A stretch of DNA of 5,919 nucleotides. It comes from Oscillospiraceae bacterium (GTDB lineage Bacteria; Bacillota; Clostridia; Oscillospirales; Ruminococcaceae). A program made the translations under genes and the position numbers. The notes under the pieces were generated by a model, which worked only from the letters and a program-made list of their open reading frames with translations, was not told where the DNA came from and searched no databases. Shown piece after piece: positions 1 to 5,885 of this stretch. The stretch spans positions 1 to 5,919 of the forward strand of contig CAAGEB010000032.1 in NCBI GenBank assembly GCA_900768705.1, in the 5' to 3' direction. Positions within the stretch are counted from its first letter, which is position 1. Each line of letters begins with the position of its first letter.

Positions 1-110
1 CGAAGCGAAAGCCCAAAGTGACGGCACGGACGCCGTCGCTACAAAGCTTTCGCTTGTTGACAGAAGCAGACGGCGTGCACTGCTGATTTTATCTCAAACA
101 AGGTTTTTAG
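1..110. other. Structured non-coding segment at the left edge
   Basis: No recognisable gene is seen here. A 10-bp perfect inverted repeat (3-12 with 46-55) encloses a 6-bp perfect hairpin (20-25 with 32-37). The segment 30-37 can instead pair over 8 bp with 69-76, which excludes the inner hairpin. A plus-strand reading frame stays open from position 2 to a TGA at 134-136, but it has low-complexity, arginine-rich content and runs into the terminator stem, so I do not call it a gene. It could be the 3' end of a structured RNA, or an intergenic repeat like those at the right end of the window. Confidence 0.4.
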
Positions 111-123
111 AGGTGACCAATAG

Positions 124-174
124 AAACTTCCGATGATATTACTGTTGTTTTCGTAATATCACCGGAAGTTTTTT
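124..174 (+). terminator. Probable intrinsic terminator for a plus-strand transcript entering from the left
   Basis: Arms 124-142 and 153-171 form a 19-bp stem with one A-C mismatch (133/162) around a 10-base loop, and a T-run covers 169-174. The T-run favours termination of plus-strand transcription, so a gene or RNA left of the window probably converges on nifJ. On the minus strand the mismatch becomes a G-U pair and the stem is unbroken, but only a short broken T-run follows, so it could at most be a weak backup terminator for nifJ. The stem is long and A/T rich for a standard terminator; a small palindromic repeat is an alternative. Confidence 0.6.
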
Positions 175-196
175 ATCGGCTTGCTCACGACAGCAT

Positions 197-227
197 AAAA
201 AGACCCCTCCGGTTTTTTCCGGAGGGG
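197..227 (-). terminator. Intrinsic terminator of the pyruvate:ferredoxin oxidoreductase gene
   Basis: A perfect 9-bp GC-rich stem (204-212 with 219-227, CCCCTCCGG against CCGGAGGGG) encloses a 6-base loop. On the minus strand it is followed by TCTTTTTA, the U-run of a rho-independent terminator. It begins 56 bases past the TAA stop at 285-283. The plus-strand side ends in AAAATTTA and is a poor terminator in that direction. Confidence 0.88.
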
Positions 228-282
228 AAAATTTATATCATAGGAGAAATTTAATAAAAGAACAATTCAGAAAGAGCAGAAA

Positions 283-3200
283 TTACTTGCCCTCAAACTC
301 GTCCTTGTACATAGCCTGCAGCTCAACCAGGTGATCATACTTAGCCTTGGAGTTAGCCAGAGCCTTGTCGAAGAGAACGGTTGCTCTGTCGGGATTAGCA
401 CGCATAAGAGAGTTGTAACGAACCTCTCTCATCATAAATGCCTTGTAATCGCCTGTGGGTGCCTTGCTGTCCAGAGAGAAGGGAGCCTTGCCCTCGTCTG
501 CAAGAGCGGGGTTGAAGCGGAACAGGTGCCAGTAGCCGGCTTCAACAGCTTCCTTTTCAACCTGCTGAGCGATTGTCAGACCGCCCTTGATACCGTGGTT
601 GATGCAGGGAGCATAAGCGATAATCAGAGAAGGACCGTCATAAGCCTCAGCCTCTGCAATTGCCTTCAAGCACTGATTTCTGTCAGCGCCCATTGCGATC
701 TGTGCAACATAAATGTAGCCGTAGCTCATTGCGATGCCTGCCAGATCCTTCTTCTTAACATCCTTACCGCCTGCTGCGAACTGTGCAACTGCACCGATGT
801 TGGTAGCCTTGGATGCCTGTCCGCCGGTGTTGGAATAAACCTCGGTATCGAATACAAATACATTGACATTCTTGCCGGAAGCGAGAACATGGTCAACTCC
901 GCCGTAGCCGATATCGTAAGCCCAGCCGTCGCCGCCGAAGATCCACTGGCTCTTCTTGGAGAGGTAGTTCTTAGCGTTGAGGATTTCCTTAACGGAAGGA
1001 TCGGGACACTTTTCAAGAGCGTCAACCAGCTTCTTTGTTGCAACAGCGTTAGCCTTTCCGTCGTTCTCGGTTGCAAAGTAATCGTCAATCAGAGCCTGTG
1101 CGTCAGCCGGAGCCTTTTCACGGATTGCACGGAGCTTGGACTGAACTCTCTTGCGGAGAGTATCCTGTGCAAGGAACATACCAAGACCAAACTCTGCGTT
1201 ATCCTCGAAGAGGGAGTTTGCCCAAGCCGGACCCTTGCCTTCCTTGTTGGTGGTGTAAGGAGTAGAGGGTTCGGAACCTGCCCAGATAGAGGAGCAGCCT
1301 GTAGCATTGGCAATGTACATTCTGTCGCCGAAGAGCTGAGTAATCAGCTTAGCATACGGAGTTTCGCCGCAGCCTGCGCAAGCGCCGGAGAACTCCAGCA
1401 GCGGCTGCTTGAACTGTGCGCCCTTAACGGTTGTTTCCTTGAACTTTTCAACAGCAGCGTCGTTGGAATTTTCATTCTTAACAGCGTAATCAAAGGCTGC
1501 CTGCTGATCCATAGCCTTCTCGATAGGAGTCATAACGAGAGCGCTCTTGCTCTTGTCCTTTGCACCTGCGGGGCAGATATTAGCGCAAACGCCGCAGCCT
1601 GTGCAGTCGAGAGTGGAAATAGCCATTGTGAACTTCATACCGGGCATACCGGTTGCGTCCTTAACGGGAGTGCCGGCAGGAAGCTTTGCAGCCTGCTCTT
1701 CGTTATAAACGAAGGGACGAATTACAGCGTGGGGGCAAACCATTGAGCACTGGTTACACTGGATACAGTTCTCGGGAACCCAATGAGGAACATCAACAGC
1801 GATACCGCGCTTCTCGTATGCAGCGGAGCCCTGCGGGAATGTACCGTCTGCAATATCGGTAAAGGTGGAAACGGGGAGCTTATCGCCGCGCTGTGCGTTT
1901 ACGGGAACCTGAATGTTGTTTACGAAGTCGATAAGACGCTTGTCCTCGCCCTCAAAGTGGGGGTGAGTAAGCTCGCCTTCGCAGTTCTTCCAGGACTCGG
2001 GAACGGGAACCTCAACAACTGCACCTGCGCCCTGATCGATAGCGGCGTAGTTCATGTTAACCACATCCTCGCCCTTCTTGCCGAAGGAAGCGAGAGCCTT
2101 TTCCTTCATATACTTGACAGCGTCGTCAGCGGGGATAATGTTGGCAAGCTTGAAGAATGCAGACTGGAGAACGGTGTTGGTTCTGTTGCCCAGACCGATT
2201 TCCTTTGCGATCTTGATAGCGTTGATTATGTAGAACTTGATGTTGTTCTGTGCGATATATCTCTTTACGGGAGCGGGGAGCTTTTCGTCCAGCTCGTCAA
2301 CCGTCCACTGGCAGTTCAGCAGGAAAGTACCGCCGGGGATAACATCCTCAACCATATCGTACTTGTCGATGTAGGAGGGGTTATGGCAGGCAACGAAGTT
2401 TGCCTTATTGATAAAGTAGGAGGACTTGATCGGTGTTTTACCGAAGCGCAGGTGAGAAATTGTAACGCCGCCGGACTTCTTGGAGTCGTAAGCGAAGTAA
2501 GCCTGAGCGTACATATCGGTGTGATCGCCGATGATCTTGATGGAGTTCTTGTTTGCGCCAACGGTACCGTCGGAACCGAGACCCCAGAACTTACAGCAGG
2601 TTGTACCTTCGGGAGTGGTGTTGGGGTTCTCAACGATAGGCAGGGACAGATGAGTTACATCGTCCTCGATACCGATTGTGAAATTAGCCTTCTCCTTATT
2701 GTTGTAAACAGCGATAATCTGAGCAGGATTGCAGTCCTTTGAACCCAGACCGTAACGGCCGCTGAATACGGGAACATCCTGGAACTTGTTTTCACGCTTG
2801 AGAGCTGCAACAACATCCAGGAACAGAGGCTCGCCGAGAGCACCGGGTTCCTTGGTTCTGTCGAGAACGGAAATCTTCTTGACGGTGGAGGGGATAGCGT
2901 CAACGAAAGCAGAGGAAACGAAAGGACGGTACAGTCTTACCTTTACAAGACCAACCTTTCTGCCCTGCTTAGCCAGGAAGTCGATAGTCTCCTCAATGGT
3001 GTCGCATACGGAACCCATTGCAACGATAACTTCCTCTGCGTCGGGTGCGCCGTAGTAGTTGAAGAGCTTATAGTCGGTGCCGATTTCGGCATTGACCTTG
3101 TTCATATATTCGGTAACAATATTGGGGATATTGTCGTAGTAGGGGTTGGAAGCCTCACGAGCCTGGAAGAAGATGTCGGGGTTCTGAGCTGAGCCGTGGA

Positions 3201-3855
3201 GAACGGGCTTTTCGGGGTTCAAAGCTCTGTCACGGAACTCCTGAACAGCGTCCATATCCAGCATCTTTGCCAGCTGTGCATAGTTGTCGGAATCATCCCA
3301 TACTTCGATCTTCTGAATCTCGTGGGATGTTCTGAAGCCGTCGAAGAAGTGCAGGAAAGGAACTCTTCCCTTAATGGTGGAAAGGTGAGCAACGGCGCCC
3401 AGATCCATAACCTCCTGAGGGTTAGTGGAGCAGAGCATTGCATAGCCTGTCTGGCGGCAAGCGTAAATATCGCTGTGGTCGCCGAAAATGGAAAGAGCGT
3501 GAGAAGCGATAGCTCTTGCGGAAACATGGATAACAGAGGGGAGCAGCTCACCTGCGATCTTGTACATATTCGGGATCATAAGGAGCAGACCCTGAGAAGC
3601 GGTGTAAGTAGTGGTGAGAGCGCCTGCTGAAAGGGAACCGTGAACGGCACCTGCTGCGCCTGCCTCGGACTGCATCTCAACAACCTTTACAGGCTCTCCG
3701 AAAATGTTCTTCTTTCCGGCGGTTGCCCAGGAGTCTGTAACCTCCGCCATAACGGACGAAGGTGTGATGGGGTAAATAGCTGCCAGGTCTGTGAAAGCGT
3801 AGCTCACATAGCCTGCGGCGTTGTTACCGTCCATCGTAAGTTTTTTTCTTGCCAT
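283..3855 (-). CDS. nifJ: Pyruvate:ferredoxin (flavodoxin) oxidoreductase, single-chain homodimeric type
   Basis: This cytoplasmic enzyme oxidises pyruvate with CoA to acetyl-CoA and CO2 and passes two electrons to ferredoxin or flavodoxin. The 1190-residue chain is full length for the family. Seen in order: an N-terminal pyrimidine-binding domain (about 1-258) with YPITPSS at 28-34; domain II (about 259-415); the gamma-type domain III with GLGSDGTVGANK at 425-436; an EKR-type linker (about 629-690); a two-[4Fe-4S] ferredoxin domain with ligands C698/C701/C704/C708 and C751/C754/C757/C761; and the TPP-binding domain with GGDGW at 974-978 and EVYSNTGG at 1005-1012. The proximal cluster ligands are C826, C829, C854 and C1084. 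T31, E64, R114 and N1009 match the catalytic residues of the Desulfovibrio africanus enzyme (Thr31, Glu64, Arg114, Asn996). The chain stops near the end of the TPP domain and so lacks the roughly 60-residue C-terminal extension of the D. africanus protein. The ATG start has AGGAGG nine bases upstream. The gene is monocistronic, with its own promoter and terminator. Confidence 0.98.
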   Translation of the reverse strand: MARKKLTMDGNNAAGYVSYAFTDLAAIYPITPSSVMAEVTDSWATAGKKNIFGEPVKVVEMQSEAGAAGAVHGSLSAGALTTTYTASQGLLLMIPNMYKIAGELLPSVIHVSARAIASHALSIFGDHSDIYACRQTGYAMLCSTNPQEVMDLGAVAHLSTIKGRVPFLHFFDGFRTSHEIQKIEVWDDSDNYAQLAKMLDMDAVQEFRDRALNPEKPVLHGSAQNPDIFFQAREASNPYYDNIPNIVTEYMNKVNAEIGTDYKLFNYYGAPDAEEVIVAMGSVCDTIEETIDFLAKQGRKVGLVKVRLYRPFVSSAFVDAIPSTVKKISVLDRTKEPGALGEPLFLDVVAALKRENKFQDVPVFSGRYGLGSKDCNPAQIIAVYNNKEKANFTIGIEDDVTHLSLPIVENPNTTPEGTTCCKFWGLGSDGTVGANKNSIKIIGDHTDMYAQAYFAYDSKKSGGVTISHLRFGKTPIKSSYFINKANFVACHNPSYIDKYDMVEDVIPGGTFLLNCQWTVDELDEKLPAPVKRYIAQNNIKFYIINAIKIAKEIGLGNRTNTVLQSAFFKLANIIPADDAVKYMKEKALASFGKKGEDVVNMNYAAIDQGAGAVVEVPVPESWKNCEGELTHPHFEGEDKRLIDFVNNIQVPVNAQRGDKLPVSTFTDIADGTFPQGSAAYEKRGIAVDVPHWVPENCIQCNQCSMVCPHAVIRPFVYNEEQAAKLPAGTPVKDATGMPGMKFTMAISTLDCTGCGVCANICPAGAKDKSKSALVMTPIEKAMDQQAAFDYAVKNENSNDAAVEKFKETTVKGAQFKQPLLEFSGACAGCGETPYAKLITQLFGDRMYIANATGCSSIWAGSEPSTPYTTNKEGKGPAWANSLFEDNAEFGLGMFLAQDTLRKRVQSKLRAIREKAPADAQALIDDYFATENDGKANAVATKKLVDALEKCPDPSVKEILNAKNYLSKKSQWIFGGDGWAYDIGYGGVDHVLASGKNVNVFVFDTEVYSNTGGQASKATNIGAVAQFAAGGKDVKKKDLAGIAMSYGYIYVAQIAMGADRNQCLKAIAEAEAYDGPSLIIAYAPCINHGIKGGLTIAQQVEKEAVEAGYWHLFRFNPALADEGKAPFSLDSKAPTGDYKAFMMREVRYNSLMRANPDRATVLFDKALANSKAKYDHLVELQAMYKDEFEGK

Positions 3856-3864
3856 TGGTTTATT

Positions 3865-3870
3865 CCTCCT
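3865..3870 (-). promoter_or_regulatory. Ribosome binding site of the pyruvate:ferredoxin oxidoreductase gene
   Basis: Read on the minus strand, a perfect AGGAGG lies nine bases before the ATG at 3855-3853. The strength and spacing of this site fix the start codon and fit a highly translated metabolic gene. Confidence 0.93.
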
Positions 3871-3929
3871 AAATATTGGTCATATAAAGCGGAAGCTGCA
3901 TAAACAATCCCCGCATTACTACAACTTAT

Positions 3930-3958
3930 ATTTTACCACACTTTTTTCTGTTTTGCAA
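3930..3958 (-). promoter_or_regulatory. Sigma-A-type promoter of the pyruvate:ferredoxin oxidoreductase gene
   Basis: On the minus strand a -35 box TTGCAA (3958-3953) is followed after exactly 17 bases by a -10 box TAAAAT (3935-3930). A TGG directly before the -10 gives an extended -10 element. The expected transcription start is near 3923, leaving an untranslated leader of about 68 bases. The DNA just upstream of the -35 (about 3961-3990) is very A/T rich with T- and A-runs, and could act as an UP element. The assignment comes from consensus matching only. Confidence 0.75.
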
Positions 3959-4093
3959 TAGAATTCCTTAATTTTTTTGAAAAATTTGTACATTTTGAAA
4001 TAACAGGGCAGCCGATTTCCGTTACATCGTCCAAAAGGATAATGACCGGAAGAAAGAAATAATCCAAAACCGCCGTATGTCAGGGGTGTAAGG

Positions 4094-4122
4094 GAATTTT
4101 GTCCCGAAAACCGGCATAGAAT
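4094..4122 (+). promoter_or_regulatory. Candidate sigma-E (sporulation, mother cell) promoter of the membrane-protein operon
   Basis: GAATTTT (4094-4100) matches six of seven positions of the B. subtilis sigma-E -35 consensus KMATATT. After a 14-base spacer, CATAGAAT (4115-4122) matches seven of eight positions of the -10 consensus CATACAAT. Initiation would fall near 4129-4130, about 25 bases before the ATG at 4155, with the ribosome binding site inside that leader. No comparably good sigma-A pair was found between 3960 and 4140. The downstream ylbJ-type gene is under sigma-E control in B. subtilis, which supports the call. The motif match was done by eye. Confidence 0.55.
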
Positions 4123-4142
4123 GTACAGGATTTTTATATATC

Positions 4143-4150
4143 GGGGTGAT
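4143..4150 (+). promoter_or_regulatory. Ribosome binding site that decides the start of the first operon gene
   Basis: GGGGTGAT resembles the extended Shine-Dalgarno GGAGGTGAT, with its G-run ending eight bases before the ATG at 4155. An in-frame GTG at 4146-4148 lies inside this motif and has no ribosome binding site of its own, so the ATG is preferred. Confidence 0.7.
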
Positions 4151-4154
4151 TTAT

Positions 4155-4538
4155 ATGCGGAAGCAGAAACAAAGTTCGCCTTTTATGCCCTTCTGGGCGG
4201 GATTGGTGTGCGGGTATATTGTTACCTTGCTGATTTGCGTGCTGGCGGCGGTTGTTTTGTCCTTTACCGATGCTGCGGAGAAAGGCTCTTCGGCGGCGGC
4301 AATACCTGCTATTGCGGTGGGCAGCTATGTTTGCGGACGAACGGCGGGAGTGCTTCGCCGCAGAAACGGACTGAAAACCGGAGCGTTGTGCGGCGTGCTG
4401 TTTATGATACCCTTGGTGGTGCTGTCGCTGATTTTCGGGCTGACGGGCAGCATAATGCTGTTTCTGAAAATTGCTTTGTGCGTGATTTTCGGGACAATAG
4501 GCGGAGTGGCAGGGGTTAATACTGACAAGAAGTTTTAG
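4155..4538 (+). CDS. Small four-helix membrane protein, TIGR04086/YrzE-like
   Basis: The 127-residue product is almost entirely hydrophobic. Predicted membrane helices lie at about 13-36, 46-64, 73-97 and 101-121. Basic residues in the N-terminus (RKQKQ), in the middle loop (RTAGVLRRRNGLKTG, 62-76) and in the tail (NTDKK) put both ends and the central loop in the cytoplasm. The layout, length and the GSYVCGRTAG segment followed by a basic stretch and a glycine-rich helix resemble the TIGR04086/YrzE membrane family of Bacillota, which has no defined biochemical role that I know of. It starts at ATG 4155, not at the in-frame GTG at 4146. It ends in TAG one base before the next gene, so the pair is surely co-transcribed. 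A role in the cell or forespore envelope is inferred only from its partner. Family assignment is from memory of the pattern and is moderate. Confidence 0.8.
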   Translation: MRKQKQSSPFMPFWAGLVCGYIVTLLICVLAAVVLSFTDAAEKGSSAAAIPAIAVGSYVCGRTAGVLRRRNGLKTGALCGVLFMIPLVVLSLIFGLTGSIMLFLKIALCVIFGTIGGVAGVNTDKKF

Positions 4539-4539
4539 T

Positions 4540-5583
4540 ATGAAATACTTTTTTTCAATTGTTGCGGTTCTGACGGGAGTGTTTCTGATTGTAAATCCCA
4601 AAAGCGTAAGCGGTGCGATAGGCGGTGCGGTAAACGACTGTCTGGGAGTGATAATTCCTTCGCTGTTTGCGTTCACCGTTCTGGCGGTATATTTGCAGCG
4701 GAGCGGGATTTATAGGGTTGCGCTGAAGCCTGCCGTTTTTCTGCTGTCAAAAATACTTCGTATGGACGAGGAGCTTTGCGGGGTATTTCTGCTGGCGAAT
4801 ACCGGCGGTTATCCGGTGGGTGCAAACCTGCTTTCGGAGCTGGTAAAATCCGGAAGGCTGCTGCCTGAGGACGGCGGAAAGCTGCTGTGCTGCTGTTTTG
4901 CAAGCGGACCGTCATTCATAATAGGTATTGTGGGAACAGAGGTGTTCGGCAGTGTAAAAGCGGGTCTTGCGCTGTTTGGAAGCTGTTTTCTGTCAAATAT
5001 GGTAATTGCGGTTATCGTCAGGCTTTTCGGAAAAATTACGCTTAAAGAAGCGGAAAAGGGCTGTACGCTTTCGGCGGAGTGCTTTGTGGGTTCGGTAACG
5101 GCGGCGGCAAGGGTTATGTTTACGGTGTGTACGATGATAACCGCCTTTTCGGTGATAAACCTGATTTTAAATTCTGTCGGAATAGGAGAGCTGTGGAATA
5201 TGACCGCAGGAAGAGCGGGTGTAAACGGAGCGGCAATTCTTCCGTCGCTGCTGGAGGTAACAAGAATAAAGGGGATAGTTCCCGCAGCGGGAGCAATGCC
5301 GCTTTGTGCGGCACTGCTGACAATGGGCGGTGGCTGTGTTCTGCTTCAAATTATGGCGGTGGGAAAGGGCTTGCCGCTGAAATGGTTTTTGCTGTCGAGA
5401 GTACCCGCAGCTGCGTTGAGTGCGGGATTTGCCCGTATTGCGGAGCTTTTCGTTAAAATAGACACAGAAACATTAAGCGGGAATATGACGGCACAGCCTT
5501 TAAGCGGGAATATAGTGCTGTCCGGGTCGGTGCTGATGATGTCCGCAATTCTGCTGCTGGAAACAAAAAGAAAAAACGAATAA
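4540..5583 (+). CDS. ylbJ: YlbJ-family sporulation integral membrane protein (nucleoside-recognition/Gate-type domain)
   Basis: The 347-residue polytopic protein has about eight to ten hydrophobic segments, clear ones at about 3-19, 34-52, 141-163, 185-210, 252-272, 282-304 and 326-341. Seen motifs typical of YlbJ relatives are GGYPVGA (89-95), followed by a short basic stretch, SGPSFIIG (122-129), LLEVTRIKG (237-245) and a glycine-rich turn before LLQ (262-270). In B. subtilis, YlbJ is made in the mother cell under sigma-E and is needed for normal spore cortex formation; its transported substrate is not established. This protein is about 60 residues shorter than the roughly 408-residue B. 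subtilis one. The ATG follows the preceding stop by one base and has no good Shine-Dalgarno (AAGAAG at best; AGGGG is 25 bases away), so translation is probably coupled to the upstream gene. A nine-residue spacing repeat, LSGNM/LSGNI (312-325), sits in the last loop. A different Gate-domain protein is the main alternative. Confidence 0.8.
   Translation: MKYFFSIVAVLTGVFLIVNPKSVSGAIGGAVNDCLGVIIPSLFAFTVLAVYLQRSGIYRVALKPAVFLLSKILRMDEELCGVFLLANTGGYPVGANLLSELVKSGRLLPEDGGKLLCCCFASGPSFIIGIVGTEVFGSVKAGLALFGSCFLSNMVIAVIVRLFGKITLKEAEKGCTLSAECFVGSVTAAARVMFTVCTMITAFSVINLILNSVGIGELWNMTAGRAGVNGAAILPSLLEVTRIKGIVPAAGAMPLCAALLTMGGGCVLLQIMAVGKGLPLKWFLLSRVPAAALSAGFARIAELFVKIDTETLSGNMTAQPLSGNIVLSGSVLMMSAILLLETKRKNE
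5473..5513 (+). repeat. 14-bp direct repeat inside the ylbJ-like gene
   Basis: TTAAGCGGGAATAT occurs at 5473-5486 and again at 5500-5513, an offset of 27 bases or nine codons. It encodes LSGNM and LSGNI in the loop before the last membrane segment. The in-frame spacing suggests a small coding duplication in a tolerant loop. Confidence 0.7.
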
Positions 5584-5599
5584 AACCCTTGACAGGGCA

Positions 5600-5644
5600 T
5601 TCCCAACGGTACTTTGCAATATGGATTAGTTCGTGCCTGTAAGG
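5600..5644. repeat. 45-bp direct repeat, copy 1
   Basis: This copy shares 36 of 45 bases with 5660-5704, by my hand alignment without gaps. The first half is nearly identical (TTCCCAACG, one change, then TACTTTGCAAT, one change, then TGGATT). The middle is diverged, and the last eight bases, CTGTAAGG, are identical. Function unknown. Confidence 0.8.
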
Positions 5645-5661
5645 GCGGCAAGCCGCTTTTT
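5645..5661 (+). terminator. Weak possible terminator of the membrane-protein operon
   Basis: GCGG (5645-5648) pairs with CCGC (5653-5656) around CAAG and is followed by TTTTT at 5657-5661. The stem is only four to five base pairs, shorter than usual. It is listed because it is the only hairpin with a T-run on the plus strand after the ylbJ-like gene. Confidence 0.25.
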
Positions 5662-5704
5662 CCCAACGATACTTTGCAATGTGGATTGCGTTTCGACTGT
5701 AAGG
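5660..5704. repeat. 45-bp direct repeat, copy 2
   Basis: This is the second copy of the element at 5600-5644, offset by exactly 60 bases. The 15 bases between the copies form a short GC hairpin (GCGGC/GCCGC) plus a T-run, and what follows the second copy is unrelated, so this is a spaced pair rather than a 60-bp tandem repeat. Confidence 0.8.
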
Positions 5705-5736
5705 TAATAAGTCTGCACAGACCAGAATTGGCTTTT

Positions 5737-5765
5737 CGCTTCCTTTTGGCTTCCAAAAGGAAGCG
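5737..5765. repeat. Hairpin 1 of the array: 13-bp perfect stem, 3-base loop
   Basis: Arms 5737-5749 and 5753-5765 are perfectly complementary (core GCTTCCTTTTGG) around the loop CTT. There is no T-run on either side, so it is not a standard terminator. Confidence 0.85.
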
Positions 5766-5769
5766 GGGG

Positions 5770-5790
5770 TGCGGGGGCAGAGCCCCCGCA
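5770..5790. repeat. Hairpin 2 of the array: 9-bp GC-rich perfect stem, loop AGA
   Basis: Arms 5770-5778 (TGCGGGGGC) and 5782-5790 pair perfectly. The sequence is preceded by another GCGGGGG at 5763-5769 that could compete for the same right arm. Confidence 0.85.
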
Positions 5791-5815
5791 ATGCGACAGC
5801 AAGCGCTAAAAGGGT

Positions 5816-5843
5816 TCGGGGAAAAACAAGAGTTTTTCCCCGA
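5816..5843. repeat. Hairpin 3 of the array: 12-bp perfect stem, loop AAGA
   Basis: Arms 5816-5827 (TCGGGGAAAAAC) and 5832-5843 pair perfectly. The arm pattern, a G-run then an A-run then C, is shared with hairpin 5. Confidence 0.85.
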
Positions 5844-5875
5844 TTTGTTGAGACGGCTTTAGCCGTCGAGACAAA
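5844..5875. repeat. Hairpin 4 of the array: two-part stem
   Basis: An inner 7-bp repeat (5852-5858 with 5861-5867, GACGGCT/AGCCGTC) is bracketed by an outer 5-bp pairing (5844-5848 with 5871-5875), with a 3 by 3 internal loop between them. It abuts hairpin 3 with no gap. Confidence 0.75.
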
Positions 5876-5885
5876 CAAAGGGGGC

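Noticed and set aside
2..136. Tail of a possible protein gene entering from the left
   Set aside because: The frame is open, but the peptide is arginine-rich and unlike a conserved C-terminus, and its stop lies inside the terminator stem. Without sequence to the left it cannot be supported.
331..1746. Long plus-strand open frame of 471 codons antisense to nifJ
   Set aside because: The product is a cysteine-, leucine- and valine-rich string with no domain structure and no ribosome binding site. It arises because the codon bias of nifJ avoids stop codons on the opposite strand.
1783..2742. Plus-strand open frame of 319 codons antisense to nifJ
   Set aside because: It has the same composition artefact as the frame at 331-1746, and the true coding strand carries perfectly conserved oxidoreductase sequence throughout.
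3196..3903. Two further plus-strand frames (3196-3630 and 3640-3903) antisense to the nifJ start
   Set aside because: They are shadows of nifJ with no family resemblance; the second also runs across the nifJ ribosome binding site.
3859..3925. Riboswitch or leader regulator in the nifJ 5' leader
   Set aside because: The leader is only about 68 bases, has no strong hairpin or terminator, and shows no motif I recognise.
4146..4148. GTG as start of the small membrane protein
   Set aside because: The GTG lies inside the GGGGTGAT ribosome binding motif and has none of its own; the ATG at 4155 is correctly spaced.
4134..4676. Minus-strand open frame of 180 codons opposite the YrzE-like gene
   Set aside because: It is rich in Gln, Arg, His and Asn, the usual mirror of a hydrophobic gene, and spans the junction of two plus-strand genes and the operon leader.
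5589..5623. Promoter based on the TTGACA at 5589-5594
   Set aside because: There is no -10 box at 16-18 bases; the nearest options are TACTTT at 15 bases and CAATAT at 23 bases, and no gene follows.
5600..5704. CRISPR array
   Set aside because: There are only two copies, 80 percent identical with divergence inside the repeat, and a 15-base spacer, which is too short.
5614..5862. Plus-strand frame of 82 codons
   Set aside because: It consists of repeat and hairpin sequence only, with no ribosome binding site and no protein-like composition.
5346..5878. Overlapping minus-strand frames (136 and 141 codons) across the right intergenic region
   Set aside because: They translate the 45-bp repeats (for example a repeated HIAKYRWE peptide) and the hairpin arms, and overlap the 3' end of the ylbJ-like gene.
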